A stretch of DNA of 64,000 nucleotides from Microbacterium sp. MAH-37 (GTDB lineage Bacteria; Actinomycetota; Actinomycetes; Actinomycetales; Microbacteriaceae). Positions 39,020-49,114 of the stretch are shown here, in pieces. The notes below the pieces were generated by a model. That model was not told the origin of the DNA. It saw only the letters and a list, made by a program, of their open reading frames with translations, and did no database searches. The DNA lies in NCBI RefSeq assembly GCF_009758255.1, contig NZ_WSEN01000006.1:310001-374000 (forward strand). The letters run 5' to 3'. A program made the position numbers and the translations under genes. Each line of letters opens with the position of its first letter. Within the stretch, counting starts at the first letter, position 1.

Positions 39020-39796
39020 TCAGGCGTGGGAGGCCGCACGGTAGGCCGACGGGGTGAAGCCGAGGACAGTGCGGAAGTCCGTCGTGAGGTGGGCGTGGTC
39101 GGAATAGCCGAACTCGGCGGCGATCGTGGCCAGATCGGCCGACGGATCGGTGCGCACCCGCTCCGCCGCCTCCTGCAGGCGCCGGCAGCGGATCATCGCC
39201 GCGGGCGGCAGACCGACGTGACGATGCATCAGTCGCTGCAGCGTGCGCACCGAGACGGACAGGCGCGCAGCCACCTCCTCCGGCGAGCGCACCTCAGTCG
39301 TCATGAGCAGATCGGCGGCGCCGTTCGCCTGCCGCGCGGCATCCGTCGGCTCTCCGACCCGGGCGAGCAGCCAACGGGCGAACAGCGCGACGGCGCGCTC
39401 TCGGTGGCCGTCGCCGCTCGTCATCGCCGCGGCGACGGCGTCGTGCAGCTCGGGCTCGGTCAGCGCGACCTCCTGATCGATGACGGATGCCGGCGACTCG
39501 GTGAGCGCCGCGACGGCCGCCGGCCTCAGGAGGGCGCCGACCGCCCAGCCGCGGCCGGTGAGATCCCGATGAGTTGCCCGCGTCGTGGCTCCGACGAGCG
39601 AGACGCCGCCCTGCTCGATCACGAGGTTCAGCGCCGGATACGCGACGACCTCCTGCCGTGAGGTGCGACCGGGTTGGACGTCCCACTCCGGAATCCAGAA
39701 CCACACTGCGAGGTCGGAGATCTCCGGCGGGGCCGGGAGGCGGTGGAACTCCGGAAGCCGCGCCGGATAGAGCACGCCGCGAGTGGAATCGACCAT
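39020..39796 (-). CDS. AraC-family transcriptional regulator
   Basis: A 258-residue regulator with a C-terminal double helix-turn-helix: EEVAARLSVSVRTLQRLMHRH and LATIAAEFGYSDHAHLTTDFRTVLGFTPSAYR. The N-terminal domain (AVWFWIPEWDVQPG, NLVIEQGGVSLVGA) resembles the DUF6597/cupin-like sensor of related regulators. The ATG at 39796 follows TACGCT (39808-39803) by 6 bases. It is divergent from, and probably regulates, the VOC protein gene. Confidence 0.9.
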   Translation of the reverse strand: MVDSTRGVLYPARLPEFHRLPAPPEISDLAVWFWIPEWDVQPGRTSRQEVVAYPALNLVIEQGGVSLVGATTRATHRDLTGRGWAVGALLRPAAVAALTESPASVIDQEVALTEPELHDAVAAAMTSGDGHRERAVALFARWLLARVGEPTDAARQANGAADLLMTTEVRSPEEVAARLSVSVRTLQRLMHRHVGLPPAAMIRCRRLQEAAERVRTDPSADLATIAAEFGYSDHAHLTTDFRTVLGFTPSAYRAASHA

Positions 39797-39869
39797 CCGC
39801 TCAGCGTAGCGGCGAGGTTGTCGCGGATCTTCAAGCGCCCGGCATCCGGGTGTCCGTACCGTGATCCGC

Positions 39870-40376
39870 ATGAGTACCGACATCAGAACCGGCGTGACCG
39901 GAGAGCACACCACGAACGGACGGCCGAACACCGCGACCTCGCTCACGCCGTTCCTCGCCATCCCGAATGCGCGCGCCGCGATGGAGTTCTACCGCGAGGT
40001 CTTCGGCGCCCGCATCACCGACGTGACGGAGTTCGACGGCGTCGTCGCCCATGCCGGACTCGACTTCGGCGCTGGGCTGCTCCAGCTCGGCGAGCCGAAC
40101 CCGGAGTACAAGCTGGTCGCCCCGCCGTCCGGTGACGACGACTGCTACTCGATGGGTCTGTACGTGCCCGACGTCGACGCCGTGGTCGAGCGGGCGGTCG
40201 CGGCCGGTGCGACCGTTCGCGAGCCGGCATCCGACTTCGTGTCTGGCGACCGCTTCGCCAGCATCCGCGACCCGTTCGGGGTGCGCTGGTCGATCATGAC
40301 CCGCGTGGAGGACATCAGCGAGGAGGAGAGCGCCCGCCGGGTCGCCGACTGGGCGGCGTCGTACAGCGCAGGGTGA
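39870..40376 (+). CDS. VOC (glyoxalase/bleomycin-resistance-like) protein
   Basis: A 168-residue vicinal-oxygen-chelate protein: PFLAIPNARAAMEFYREVFGA, AHAGLDFGAGLLQLGEPN, VPDVDAVVERAVAAGATVREPASDF and IRDPFGVRWSIMTRVEDIS. This is the PhnB-like subgroup, often of unknown substrate. TACCGT (39857-39862) lies 7 bases before the ATG. Divergent from the AraC regulator; a palindromic repeat follows it. Confidence 0.88.
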   Translation: MSTDIRTGVTGEHTTNGRPNTATSLTPFLAIPNARAAMEFYREVFGARITDVTEFDGVVAHAGLDFGAGLLQLGEPNPEYKLVAPPSGDDDCYSMGLYVPDVDAVVERAVAAGATVREPASDFVSGDRFASIRDPFGVRWSIMTRVEDISEEESARRVADWAASYSAG

Positions 40377-40390
40377 GGGGCTGCCCCACG

Positions 40391-40452
40391 GCTCCGGTCT
40401 CAATGGATGCGAGTGTTTCGACCGAAGCACCCGCATCGGTTGAGACCGGAGC
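40391..40452. repeat. Palindromic repeat family A, copy 3
   Basis: Arms at 40391-40415 and 40428-40452 pair at 22 of 25 positions; the first 12 bases, GCTCCGGTCTCA, are the same as in copy 1. It lies between the convergent VOC and hisS genes and may end both transcripts. Confidence 0.85.
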
Positions 40453-40464
40453 GGCAGAAAGGCG

Positions 40465-41751
40465 TCAGCTCAGCGACTTGACCTCGAGTGCGCCGGGCTC
40501 GTCGCCCGCGCGCACGGTCGCGAACGCCGTGTAGCCGTCGGCGGATGCCCGCTCGAGCAGCGCCTTGAGATTCTTCGTGCGACGCTCGAGACGCACGCGC
40601 CCGCCGTCCGCAACCAGCGCGGCCTTGTGCGCGAGCAGCTCGGTCAGCGGCACATCGGCGTCGTGCACGAGGACGACCGACTCCGCAGCGTCGGCCTCGA
40701 GCGAGGCGACCAGGTCGACGATCCGCTCGAAGCCGATCGAGAACCCCACCGCGGGGACCTGCTGGCCGAGGAAGCGCCCGATCATGCCGTCGTAGCGGCC
40801 GCCGCCGCCGAGCGAGTAGTCCACCGAGGGGTGCGCGAGCTCGAAGATCGTGCCCGTGTAGTAGCCCATGCCACGAACGAGGAACGGGTCGAAGACCAGC
40901 GGGATCTCCCCCGCACCGGGGCGCGCCGCCGCGACCGCGTCGCCGAGGGCGACGAGTTCGGCGACCAGGTCGTCGGGGGCGTCCTGGGGCAGCGCCTTGC
41001 GGATCTGCCGCTCGCCGTAGGGGTTGTACTCCATCGTCTGCGCACGGGTCAGGAAGGCGCGCAGCGCCTCCACTGCGGGCGGGGTCGCGCCGCGTGCCGC
41101 GAGTTCGTCGATCACGCCGTCCGCGCCGACCTTGTCCATCTTGTCGATCGTGATCAGCACACCGGGGCGCTCGTCGACCGAGAAGCCGAAGGAGTCCAGC
41201 ATCCAGTCGAGCACACGCCGGTCGTTCACGCGCACCATGCCGCCCTCGAGACCGAGCGCGTCGATCGTGTCGAGCGAGGCGGTCATCAGCTCGGCCTCGG
41301 CACGGGCCGAGTCGTCGCCCATGATGTCGATGTCGCACTGCACGAACTGGCGGTAGCGCCCCTTCTGCGGGCGCTCCGCGCGCCACACCGGGCCGATCTG
41401 GATCGAGCGGAACACGGTCGGCAGCTGGCCGCGGTTGGTCGCGTAGAAGCGCGCCAGCGGCACGGTGAGGTCGTAGCGCAGGCCGAGATCGCTGAGGGAC
41501 GCCGGGTCGTCGGCACCCTGCCGGATGGCGTCGGCGTCGAGCCCGCGCCGCAGGATGTTGTAGGACAGCTTCTCGTTGTCGCCGCCGATACCGGCATGCA
41601 GCCGGTCGTACTCCTCGACCACGGGCGTCTCGATCTCGTCGAAGCCGTGCGCGCGGTAGCGCTCGCGGATGACGGCGAGCACGCGCTCGCGACGGGCCTT
41701 GTCAGCGGGGAGGAAGTCGCGCATTCCGCGCGGCGGGTTCACGGTTGCCAC
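40465..41751 (-). CDS. hisS: Histidine-tRNA ligase
   Basis: A 428-residue class II synthetase. Motifs: NPPRGMRDFLPADKARRE, LRYDLTVPLARFYA, FRSIQIGPVWRAERPQKGR (motif 2), the histidine-binding VRGMGYYTGTIFEL and GGGGRYDGMIG, and motif 3 AVGFSIGFERI; a C-terminal anticodon-binding domain (VVLVHDADVPLTELLAHKAAL) follows. The GTG at 41751 is preceded by GGAG. The gene upstream on the same strand is mazG, 141 bases away; the spacer shows no clear T-box. Confidence 0.95.
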   Translation of the reverse strand: MATVNPPRGMRDFLPADKARRERVLAVIRERYRAHGFDEIETPVVEEYDRLHAGIGGDNEKLSYNILRRGLDADAIRQGADDPASLSDLGLRYDLTVPLARFYATNRGQLPTVFRSIQIGPVWRAERPQKGRYRQFVQCDIDIMGDDSARAEAELMTASLDTIDALGLEGGMVRVNDRRVLDWMLDSFGFSVDERPGVLITIDKMDKVGADGVIDELAARGATPPAVEALRAFLTRAQTMEYNPYGERQIRKALPQDAPDDLVAELVALGDAVAAARPGAGEIPLVFDPFLVRGMGYYTGTIFELAHPSVDYSLGGGGRYDGMIGRFLGQQVPAVGFSIGFERIVDLVASLEADAAESVVLVHDADVPLTELLAHKAALVADGGRVRLERRTKNLKALLERASADGYTAFATVRAGDEPGALEVKSLS

Positions 41752-41892
41752 GGCTCCATCTTTCCAGGTCTGCGCCGGCGACCTGTCACCGCGGCGCGAC
41801 GGCGACGATCTCGGCGTTCGCGACGCCTGCACCCGTGCAGGTCGAGTCCGCCGCGGCGCCCAGCGACACCGGAGATGACCGGCGACGACGGG

Positions 41893-42591
41893 TCAGTCGC
41901 CGGACTCCGCGGCGCGTACGTCGTCCTCGAGCAGGTGAAGCCGCTCGCGCAGGGCGCGCTCGGCATCCCAGCCGTTCGCGCGGGCGTGCGAGACCAGCGC
42001 GAGCAGGGCGTCGCCGAGCTCGGCCTCGGATGCCGGCCCTCCGTCGCGCGGAGCCGTCGCGGTTCCTGAGCGCCCTTCCTCTCGCTCCGCTCGCTCAGGG
42101 ACCGGAACGCCGGCTGAAGGGCGCTCAGGGTCCGGGACGACGGCGGACGCCCGGCCGAGCAGCTTCTGCGCGAGCGCGAGCGCAGGCATTCCGCGCGGCA
42201 CGCCGTCGAGCACGCTGCGCCGCTCGCGCTTCTCGGCCGCCTTCGCGGCGTTCCAGTGCACGAGCACCTCTTCCGGCGTCGTCGCCACGGCGTCGCCGAA
42301 GACGTGCGGATGCCGGCGCACCATCTTCTCGGTCAGGCCGCGCGCGACGTCGTCGATGTCGTACTCCGAGACCTCCGCGGCGATCGCCGCGTGGAACAGC
42401 ACCTGCCAGAGCAGGTCTCCGAGCTCTTCACGCAGCTCGTCCGCGGTGCCGTTCTCGACAGCGTCGATGACCTCGTGCGCCTCCTCGATCAGGTACGGCA
42501 CGAGGTCGCGGTGCGTGATCCGCTGCGACCACGGGCACTCGGCCCGCACCCGGCGCATCACTTCCGCGGCATCCCTCAGCGGGTCGCTCAT
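41893..42591 (-). CDS. mazG: MazG nucleoside triphosphate pyrophosphohydrolase
   Basis: A 232-residue MazG-type enzyme that clears (d)NTPs or aberrant nucleotides. The metal-binding EExxE (E36, E37, E40 in IEEAHEVID) and the partner helix with REELGDLLWQV (E55, E56, D59) are intact. Residues about 153-177 are a low-complexity insert (VVPDPERPSAG, PERAEREEGRSG) encoded by a palindromic repeat read in frame. AGGAAGG precedes the ATG at 42591. The usual actinobacterial C-terminal part is otherwise recognisable (ALALAQKLLGR, DALLALVSHARANGWD). Confidence 0.9.
   Translation of the reverse strand: MSDPLRDAAEVMRRVRAECPWSQRITHRDLVPYLIEEAHEVIDAVENGTADELREELGDLLWQVLFHAAIAAEVSEYDIDDVARGLTEKMVRRHPHVFGDAVATTPEEVLVHWNAAKAAEKRERRSVLDGVPRGMPALALAQKLLGRASAVVPDPERPSAGVPVPERAEREEGRSGTATAPRDGGPASEAELGDALLALVSHARANGWDAERALRERLHLLEDDVRAAESGD
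42061..42133. repeat. Palindromic repeat inside mazG
   Basis: Outer arms GGTTCCTGAGCGCCCTTC (42061-42078) and GAAGGGCGCTCAGGGTCC (42116-42133) pair at 16 of 18. Between them is a CTCGCTCCGCTCGCTCAGG run. I recall elements of this CCTGAGCGAGCG type as common intergenic repeats in Microbacteriaceae; here it is translated as part of MazG. Confidence 0.75.
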
Positions 42592-42721
42592 CCGCCGGCC
42601 TTCCTGTTCTCGCCACCCGGTCTTACTGATCGACGTCGCTCGGCCCGGCTCCTCCGCAGGATGGTCACCGACCACGCGATTCGCAGCACGCGCCCGCGCC
42701 GCGAGCAGGGGAAGACGCTCA

Positions 42722-43894
42722 TCAGGCCGTCCGTTCGAGCGATCGGTAGTGCTTCGCACGCAGCGAGACGACGACCGCCGACAGGGCGAGAGCGATGAGC
42801 GATCCGCCCAGCACGCCGAGGATCGCCTGATCGCGGATATCCGCCTCGCCGGCGAACGCGAGGTTCGCGAGCAGCAGCGACACCGTGAACCCGATACCGC
42901 CGAGAACACCGGCGGCGACCAGGTCCGGCAGCACGAGCGCCGGCGCCTGACCGCGCGGGCGGAACCGCATCGCGATCCAGCCGAACAGCGTGATGCCGAT
43001 GATCTTGCCGACCGGCAGCGCGATGAGGATCGCCCAGAACGCCGGCGACAGGCCCTCGCCTCCGAGCTGCGGGATCACGACGAACGCCGCCGCGAAGGCG
43101 AACACCGGCAGGATGATGCCGTTCACCCAGGGCTCGAGCGCGTGCCTGGTGCGCTCCGCGGGCACCGGCGACATCACCAGGCCCAGCATCACGCCGGCGA
43201 TCGTGGCGTGCACGCCCGATTCCGAGACCAGCACCCAGGTGGCGACCCCCACGACGATCATGAGGACCGCGATCAGCCAGTGGCCGCTGCGCCCGAGCAT
43301 CCGGCTCAGGATCGCGAACGCGCCCACCGCGACGACCGCGAGCAGGAACAGACCCCACTGCACGTCATGCGCGAACAGCACGGCGATGAAGATGATGCCG
43401 ATGATGTCGTCGAGGATCGCGAGCGCGAGCAGGAACACGCGCACTCCCGACGGAAGACCGCGGCCGAACATGGCGAGGACGCCGAGCGCGAAGGCGATGT
43501 CCGTCGCGGTCGGGATCGGCCAGCCGGACGCCGTCTCGGGGCCGCCCGCGATCAGCAGGTAGATGGCGATCGGCACCAGCACGCCGCCGGCGGCGGCGAC
43601 CGCGGGCTGGGCGGCCTTGTGCAGGCTGTCCAGCTCGCCGTGCGTCAGCTCGTGGCGCAGCTCGATCGCGACCATGAGGAAGAAGATCGCGAGCAGGCCG
43701 TCGGCGATCCAGTCCGAGATCGAATGATCGATGTCGGTACCCGGGATCGCGATGTGGAAGCCGAGCACCTCCGCGATCGAGTCGTGCGTGGGCAGGTTGG
43801 CGAGCAGCAGCCCGAGCGCCGCCGCCACCAGCAGGAGCACGGCGGGGAACTGCTGTCCGCGAAGGGCCTTCACTGAGATGCGCATCGCCTCCAT
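42722..43894 (-). CDS. nhaA: Na+/H+ antiporter NhaA
   Basis: A 390-residue NhaA antiporter, exporting Na+ (or Li+) for H+. The conserved unwound-helix region PTATDIAFALGVLAMFG and the ion-binding Asp pair in LALAILDDIIGIIFIAV are present, as are LMVAIELRHELTHGEL and GGIGFTVSLLLANLAF. Length is normal. The ATG at 43894 has GGGTGAG upstream; ATG at 43885 is an alternative. It is divergent from ppc. Confidence 0.95.
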   Translation of the reverse strand: MEAMRISVKALRGQQFPAVLLLVAAALGLLLANLPTHDSIAEVLGFHIAIPGTDIDHSISDWIADGLLAIFFLMVAIELRHELTHGELDSLHKAAQPAVAAAGGVLVPIAIYLLIAGGPETASGWPIPTATDIAFALGVLAMFGRGLPSGVRVFLLALAILDDIIGIIFIAVLFAHDVQWGLFLLAVVAVGAFAILSRMLGRSGHWLIAVLMIVVGVATWVLVSESGVHATIAGVMLGLVMSPVPAERTRHALEPWVNGIILPVFAFAAAFVVIPQLGGEGLSPAFWAILIALPVGKIIGITLFGWIAMRFRPRGQAPALVLPDLVAAGVLGGIGFTVSLLLANLAFAGEADIRDQAILGVLGGSLIALALSAVVVSLRAKHYRSLERTA

Positions 43895-43958
43895 GCTCTC
43901 ACCCCGGCCGGATGTCACGCGGTCGGGACGCCCGTTCGCGCCGGGATACTCTCGAAGA

Positions 43959-46628
43959 ATGACCCCTGAGCCCACCCCCACCGAGGCCATCCGCGTCATC
44001 ACCCGATTCGAGGCATCCGACGGCATTCCTGACGAGATGCGCGCCGACGTGCGCATGCTGGGCGGACTGCTCGGCCAAGTCCTGCGCGAATCCGGCACGC
44101 CTGGCCTGTTCGAGGACGTCGAGCGGCTGCGCCTGGCGACCATCCAGGCCTACGACGAGGAATCGGATGCCGCGTTCCGCCGCGCCGCCGAGATCGCCGA
44201 CGAGTTCACCATCGAGCGTGCCGATGAGGTGGCGCGCGCGTTCACCTGCTATTTCCACCTGGTGAACCTGGCTGAGGAGCACCAGCGCGTGCGCATCCTG
44301 CGCGAACGCGCCGGCAAGCCCGGCCGTGAGGCCGCCGCCGACACCGTGGCGACCGCCTTCGCGCGGCTGCGCTCCGAGGTCGGCGAGGACGAGGCCCGCC
44401 GTCGTCTGGCAGGGCTCCGCTTCCACCCCGTCTTCACCGCGCATCCCACCGAGGCGCGCCGGCGGGCCGTGTCCGGCAGCATCCGCCGGCTGTCCGAGCT
44501 GCTCACCCAGCACGACGCGACCAGCGACGGTGGCGCCGAGCAGCGCCGGGCGCTGCGCCGGATGCTGGAGGAGGTCGACACCCTGTGGCGCACCGCCCCG
44601 CTGCGCGCACAGAAGCCGACGCCCACCGACGAGGTGCGCACGGTCATGAGCGTCTTCGACGAGACGCTGTTCACGACGGTGCCGCACATCTACCGCCGGA
44701 TCGACGACGATCTGCGCGGCGACGAGTCCGGTGACTCCGCCCCCGTCGTGCCGTCCTTCGTACGGATCGGATCGTGGGTCGGTGGCGACCGCGACGGCAA
44801 CCCGTTCGTGACCTCGTCTGTGACGCGCGAGGCATCCGCCATCGCCTCGGAGCACGTGCTGCGCGGACTGGAGCGCGCGATCGAGCGCATCGGCCGCACT
44901 CTCACGCTGGACGCGGAGGACACTCCGCCGAGCGCCGAAGTGCAGGCGATCTGGGATGCGTTCGCGCAGGCAGCCCCGGAACTGGCCGAGGAGATCGCCA
45001 CCCGCTCCCCCGCCGAGCCGCACCGCTGCGTGCTGCTCGTGCTCGCGCACCGGGTGCGCGCCACCCGGCACGAGAGCCGCGGCGCCTACGGCGCCCCCGA
45101 GGAGCTGCTCGCCGACCTGCGCGCCGTGCAGCGCTCGCTGGCGGATGCCGGTGCCAGACGCCACGCGTTCGGCGGCGTGCAGCACCTGATCTGGCAGGTC
45201 GAGACCTACGGCTTCCACCTCACCGAGCTCGAGGTGCGCCAGCACTCCAAGGTGCACCGTCAGGCACTCGCCGAGCTCGACGCCGGTGGCCCGATCAGTG
45301 CGCAGACCGAGGAAGTGCTGGAGGTCTTCCGCGCCATCTCCGAGATCCAGAAGCGCTACGGCCTGCGTGCCGCAGGCCGCTACGTGGTGTCGTTCACGCA
45401 GTCCGCCCAGGATCTCGCGAACGTGCACCGGCTGGCGGACTACGCGCTCGGCGCGGACGCCCCGGTGCTCGACGTCGTCCCGCTGTTCGAGACCTTCGCC
45501 GACCTGAAGGCGGCGCCCTCGATCATGAGCGAGGCCGTCACCACTCCCGAGTTCCAGGCACGCCTGGCCGAGACCGGCAACCGGCTCGAGGTCATGCTCG
45601 GCTACTCCGACTCGTCGAAGGACGTCGGCCCGGTGGCCGCGAACCTCGCCCTCTACGAGGCGCAGCGCGAGATCGCCCTGTGGGCGAAGGATGCCGGGAT
45701 CGAGCTGACGCTGTTCCACGGTCGCGGCGGCGCACTCGGCCGCGGTGGCGGCCCGGCGAACTCCGCGATCCTCGCGCAGCCGCCGCACTCCGTGGACGGC
45801 CGGTTCAAGCTCACCGAGCAGGGCGAGGTCATCTTCGCCCGCTACGGCGAGCCCGCGATCGCGATGCGGCACATCGACCAGGTGGCCGCGGCGACGCTGC
45901 TGGCGTCCTCGCCCACCGTAGAGGAGCGCACCAGCAGTGCGGCATCCCGCTTCGCGCACATCGCCGATGTGATGGACACCGCGTCGCGCGACCGGTTCTT
46001 CTCCCTGGTCGCGGCCGAAGGTTTCGCGCCCTGGTTCGCCACCGTCACGCCGATGGAGGAGATCGGACTGCTCGCACTGGGCTCGCGCCCCGCACGCCGC
46101 GGCCTGTCCGTGGAATCCCTCGAGGACCTGCGTGCCATCCCGTGGGTGTTCGCCTGGACACAGGCGCGCATCAACCTCGCCGGCTGGTTCGGTCTCGGCT
46201 CGGCGCTCGAGGCCGTCGGCGACGAGGAGGCGCTGATCGAGGCGTACCGCGAGTGGCCGCTGCTGCACACGATGGTCGACAACGTGGCGATGAGCCTGGC
46301 GAAGACCGACGAGCGCATCGCCCGCGAGTACCTCGCGCTCGGCGACCGCGACGACCTGGCGAAGCTGGTCCTCGACGAGCTCGAGCTCACCCGGGACTGG
46401 GTGATCCGCCTGACCGGCGGCGACCGCCTGCTCGCGAACAAGCCCGTGCTGCAGCGCGCGGTGCAGCTGCGCAGCCCGTACGTCGACGCCTTGTCGCTGC
46501 TGCAGCTGCGGGCGCTGCGCGCCCTGCGCACGTCGGCCACCACCGAGCCCGTCGCCTCGCCCGATCTGCAGCGACTGCTGCTGCTGTCGGTCAGCGGAGT
46601 GGCCGCCGGCCTGCAGAACACCGGGTGA
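43959..46628 (+). CDS. ppc: Phosphoenolpyruvate carboxylase
   Basis: An 889-residue PEP carboxylase, making oxaloacetate from PEP and bicarbonate. Catalytic H162 is in FHPVFTAHPTEARRR, K554 in GYSDSSKDVGPVAAN, and R589 begins the Gly-rich loop RGGALGRGGGPANSAI; FKLTEQGEVI follows. The C-terminus ends in the conserved NTG (AAGLQNTG). The ATG at 43959 is chosen; GATACT eight bases upstream may be its -10. It feeds the TCA cycle together with gdhA, next downstream. Confidence 0.96.
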   Translation: MTPEPTPTEAIRVITRFEASDGIPDEMRADVRMLGGLLGQVLRESGTPGLFEDVERLRLATIQAYDEESDAAFRRAAEIADEFTIERADEVARAFTCYFHLVNLAEEHQRVRILRERAGKPGREAAADTVATAFARLRSEVGEDEARRRLAGLRFHPVFTAHPTEARRRAVSGSIRRLSELLTQHDATSDGGAEQRRALRRMLEEVDTLWRTAPLRAQKPTPTDEVRTVMSVFDETLFTTVPHIYRRIDDDLRGDESGDSAPVVPSFVRIGSWVGGDRDGNPFVTSSVTREASAIASEHVLRGLERAIERIGRTLTLDAEDTPPSAEVQAIWDAFAQAAPELAEEIATRSPAEPHRCVLLVLAHRVRATRHESRGAYGAPEELLADLRAVQRSLADAGARRHAFGGVQHLIWQVETYGFHLTELEVRQHSKVHRQALAELDAGGPISAQTEEVLEVFRAISEIQKRYGLRAAGRYVVSFTQSAQDLANVHRLADYALGADAPVLDVVPLFETFADLKAAPSIMSEAVTTPEFQARLAETGNRLEVMLGYSDSSKDVGPVAANLALYEAQREIALWAKDAGIELTLFHGRGGALGRGGGPANSAILAQPPHSVDGRFKLTEQGEVIFARYGEPAIAMRHIDQVAAATLLASSPTVEERTSSAASRFAHIADVMDTASRDRFFSLVAAEGFAPWFATVTPMEEIGLLALGSRPARRGLSVESLEDLRAIPWVFAWTQARINLAGWFGLGSALEAVGDEEALIEAYREWPLLHTMVDNVAMSLAKTDERIAREYLALGDRDDLAKLVLDELELTRDWVIRLTGGDRLLANKPVLQRAVQLRSPYVDALSLLQLRALRALRTSATTEPVASPDLQRLLLLSVSGVAAGLQNTG

Positions 46629-46630
46629 TC

Positions 46631-46669
46631 GGGTGCCCTCGTGCTGCTGACGCAGAAACGAGGACACCC
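46631..46669 (+). terminator. Hairpin after ppc
   Basis: GGGTGCCCTCGT (46631-46642) pairs with 46658-46669 with one G-U pair; 15-base loop, no T-run. It starts two bases after the ppc stop. Confidence 0.55.
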
Positions 46670-46675
46670 TAGTGA

Positions 46676-48136
<1,461 letters not shown>

Positions 48137-48161
48137 CGCATCCGTCGCAGCCTTTTACCGC

Positions 48162-48195
48162 GACCCCGTCTGGATCACGTCATTCAGGCGGGGTC
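48162..48195 (+). terminator. Hairpin terminator after gdhA
   Basis: GACCCCGTCTG (48162-48172) pairs with CAGGCGGGGTC (48185-48195), one G-U pair. The remaining spacer to 48428 shows no convincing gene or signal. Confidence 0.7.
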
Positions 48196-48428
48196 TCGGC
48201 GATTCGGGCGAGCGTTCATCGCCTCGCGGTCGCGGTGCACTTTCCTGCTCGCGCTGCGATTTCGTGCTCAGGCTGCGCATCCCGGCATCCGGCCACGGTC
48301 GCGCTGCAATCATCCGCTCACGCGACGCGAATACGCGCCGTGCGAGCTGGGCAATGGCGCGCGAGAAAGGATATGCCGCAGGAGGAGGGACCCGCCGCGC
48401 GCGAGCAGAAGAGCGCGGATGCCGCGGG

Positions 48429-49025
48429 TCAGACCGCGCGGTCGTCGACGTGCCGGGCGAGCGAGCGGGCGTAGCGCTCTGTGAGCTGCACCATCAGATC
48501 GGGCGTGGAGCGGTCCACTCCGAAGACGTATCCGGGGAAGTCGAGCTCGTGCTGAGCATCCCAGATCTCCTCGTGCCGATCCGGCGAGAGGATACGCACG
48601 GGGTCTCCGACCGCGACCCACCCGATAGGAACCACCGTCTCCGGCGGCAGCGTGGTGCGCAGGTGCACCACGCCGTTGATGCGCACCTCGCTGCGCTCCT
48701 GGATCACCGCGCCGTTGAAGACGCGCACGCCGGTGGCGAGGAACACCTCCTCGGCGATCGTCGCACCCGAGATGCTCGCCATCGGGCCCACGAGCACGTG
48801 GTCGGCGATGTGTACGGGGTTCGCCGCGGTTGCGCGGATCAGCGCGTTCTCCATCACGATCACGTGCTCGCCGAGTGTGATCGGGCCGCCCTCGGCGGTG
48901 ATCACGGCACCGTGCAGCACCTGGCAGTTCTCGCCGATCGTGACGTCTCCCGAGATCACGGCCGAAGGTGCGACGACGGCGGTCTCGTGGATGCGGGGTC
49001 GACCCCCGAGGTGCTCGTAGATCAT
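48429..49025 (-). CDS. Gamma-carbonic-anhydrase-like hexapeptide protein
   Basis: A 198-residue left-handed beta-helix protein of the gamma-carbonic anhydrase / PaaY family: HETAVVAPSAVISGDVTIGENCQVLHGAVITAEGG cut here, VIVMENALIRATAANPVHIADHVLVG and SISGATIAEEVFLATGVRVFNGAVI. Several His residues could be the metal ligands (LHGAV, VHIADHVL), but activity is not certain. TAGTCT (49037-49032) lies 6 bases before the ATG. Confidence 0.88.
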   Translation of the reverse strand: MIYEHLGGRPRIHETAVVAPSAVISGDVTIGENCQVLHGAVITAEGGPITLGEHVIVMENALIRATAANPVHIADHVLVGPMASISGATIAEEVFLATGVRVFNGAVIQERSEVRINGVVHLRTTLPPETVVPIGWVAVGDPVRILSPDRHEEIWDAQHELDFPGYVFGVDRSTPDLMVQLTERYARSLARHVDDRAV

Positions 49026-49114
49026 GCCGTCAGACTAGTCGTGCGCCGGTGGGTCCCATAGGACTTCGGACGGTGTGCGCGCCGCGGCTCGATGCATCAG
49101 AGGCGGCGACGTCC

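Noticed and set aside
41752..41892. T-box or other riboswitch before hisS
   Set aside because: The spacer has only short hairpins (for example CCTGCAC/GTGCAGG) and no T-box core.
48196..48428. Possible small gene in the gdhA to gamma-CA spacer
   Set aside because: Open frames there are antisense or out-of-frame continuations of neighbours, with no start signal or conserved motif.
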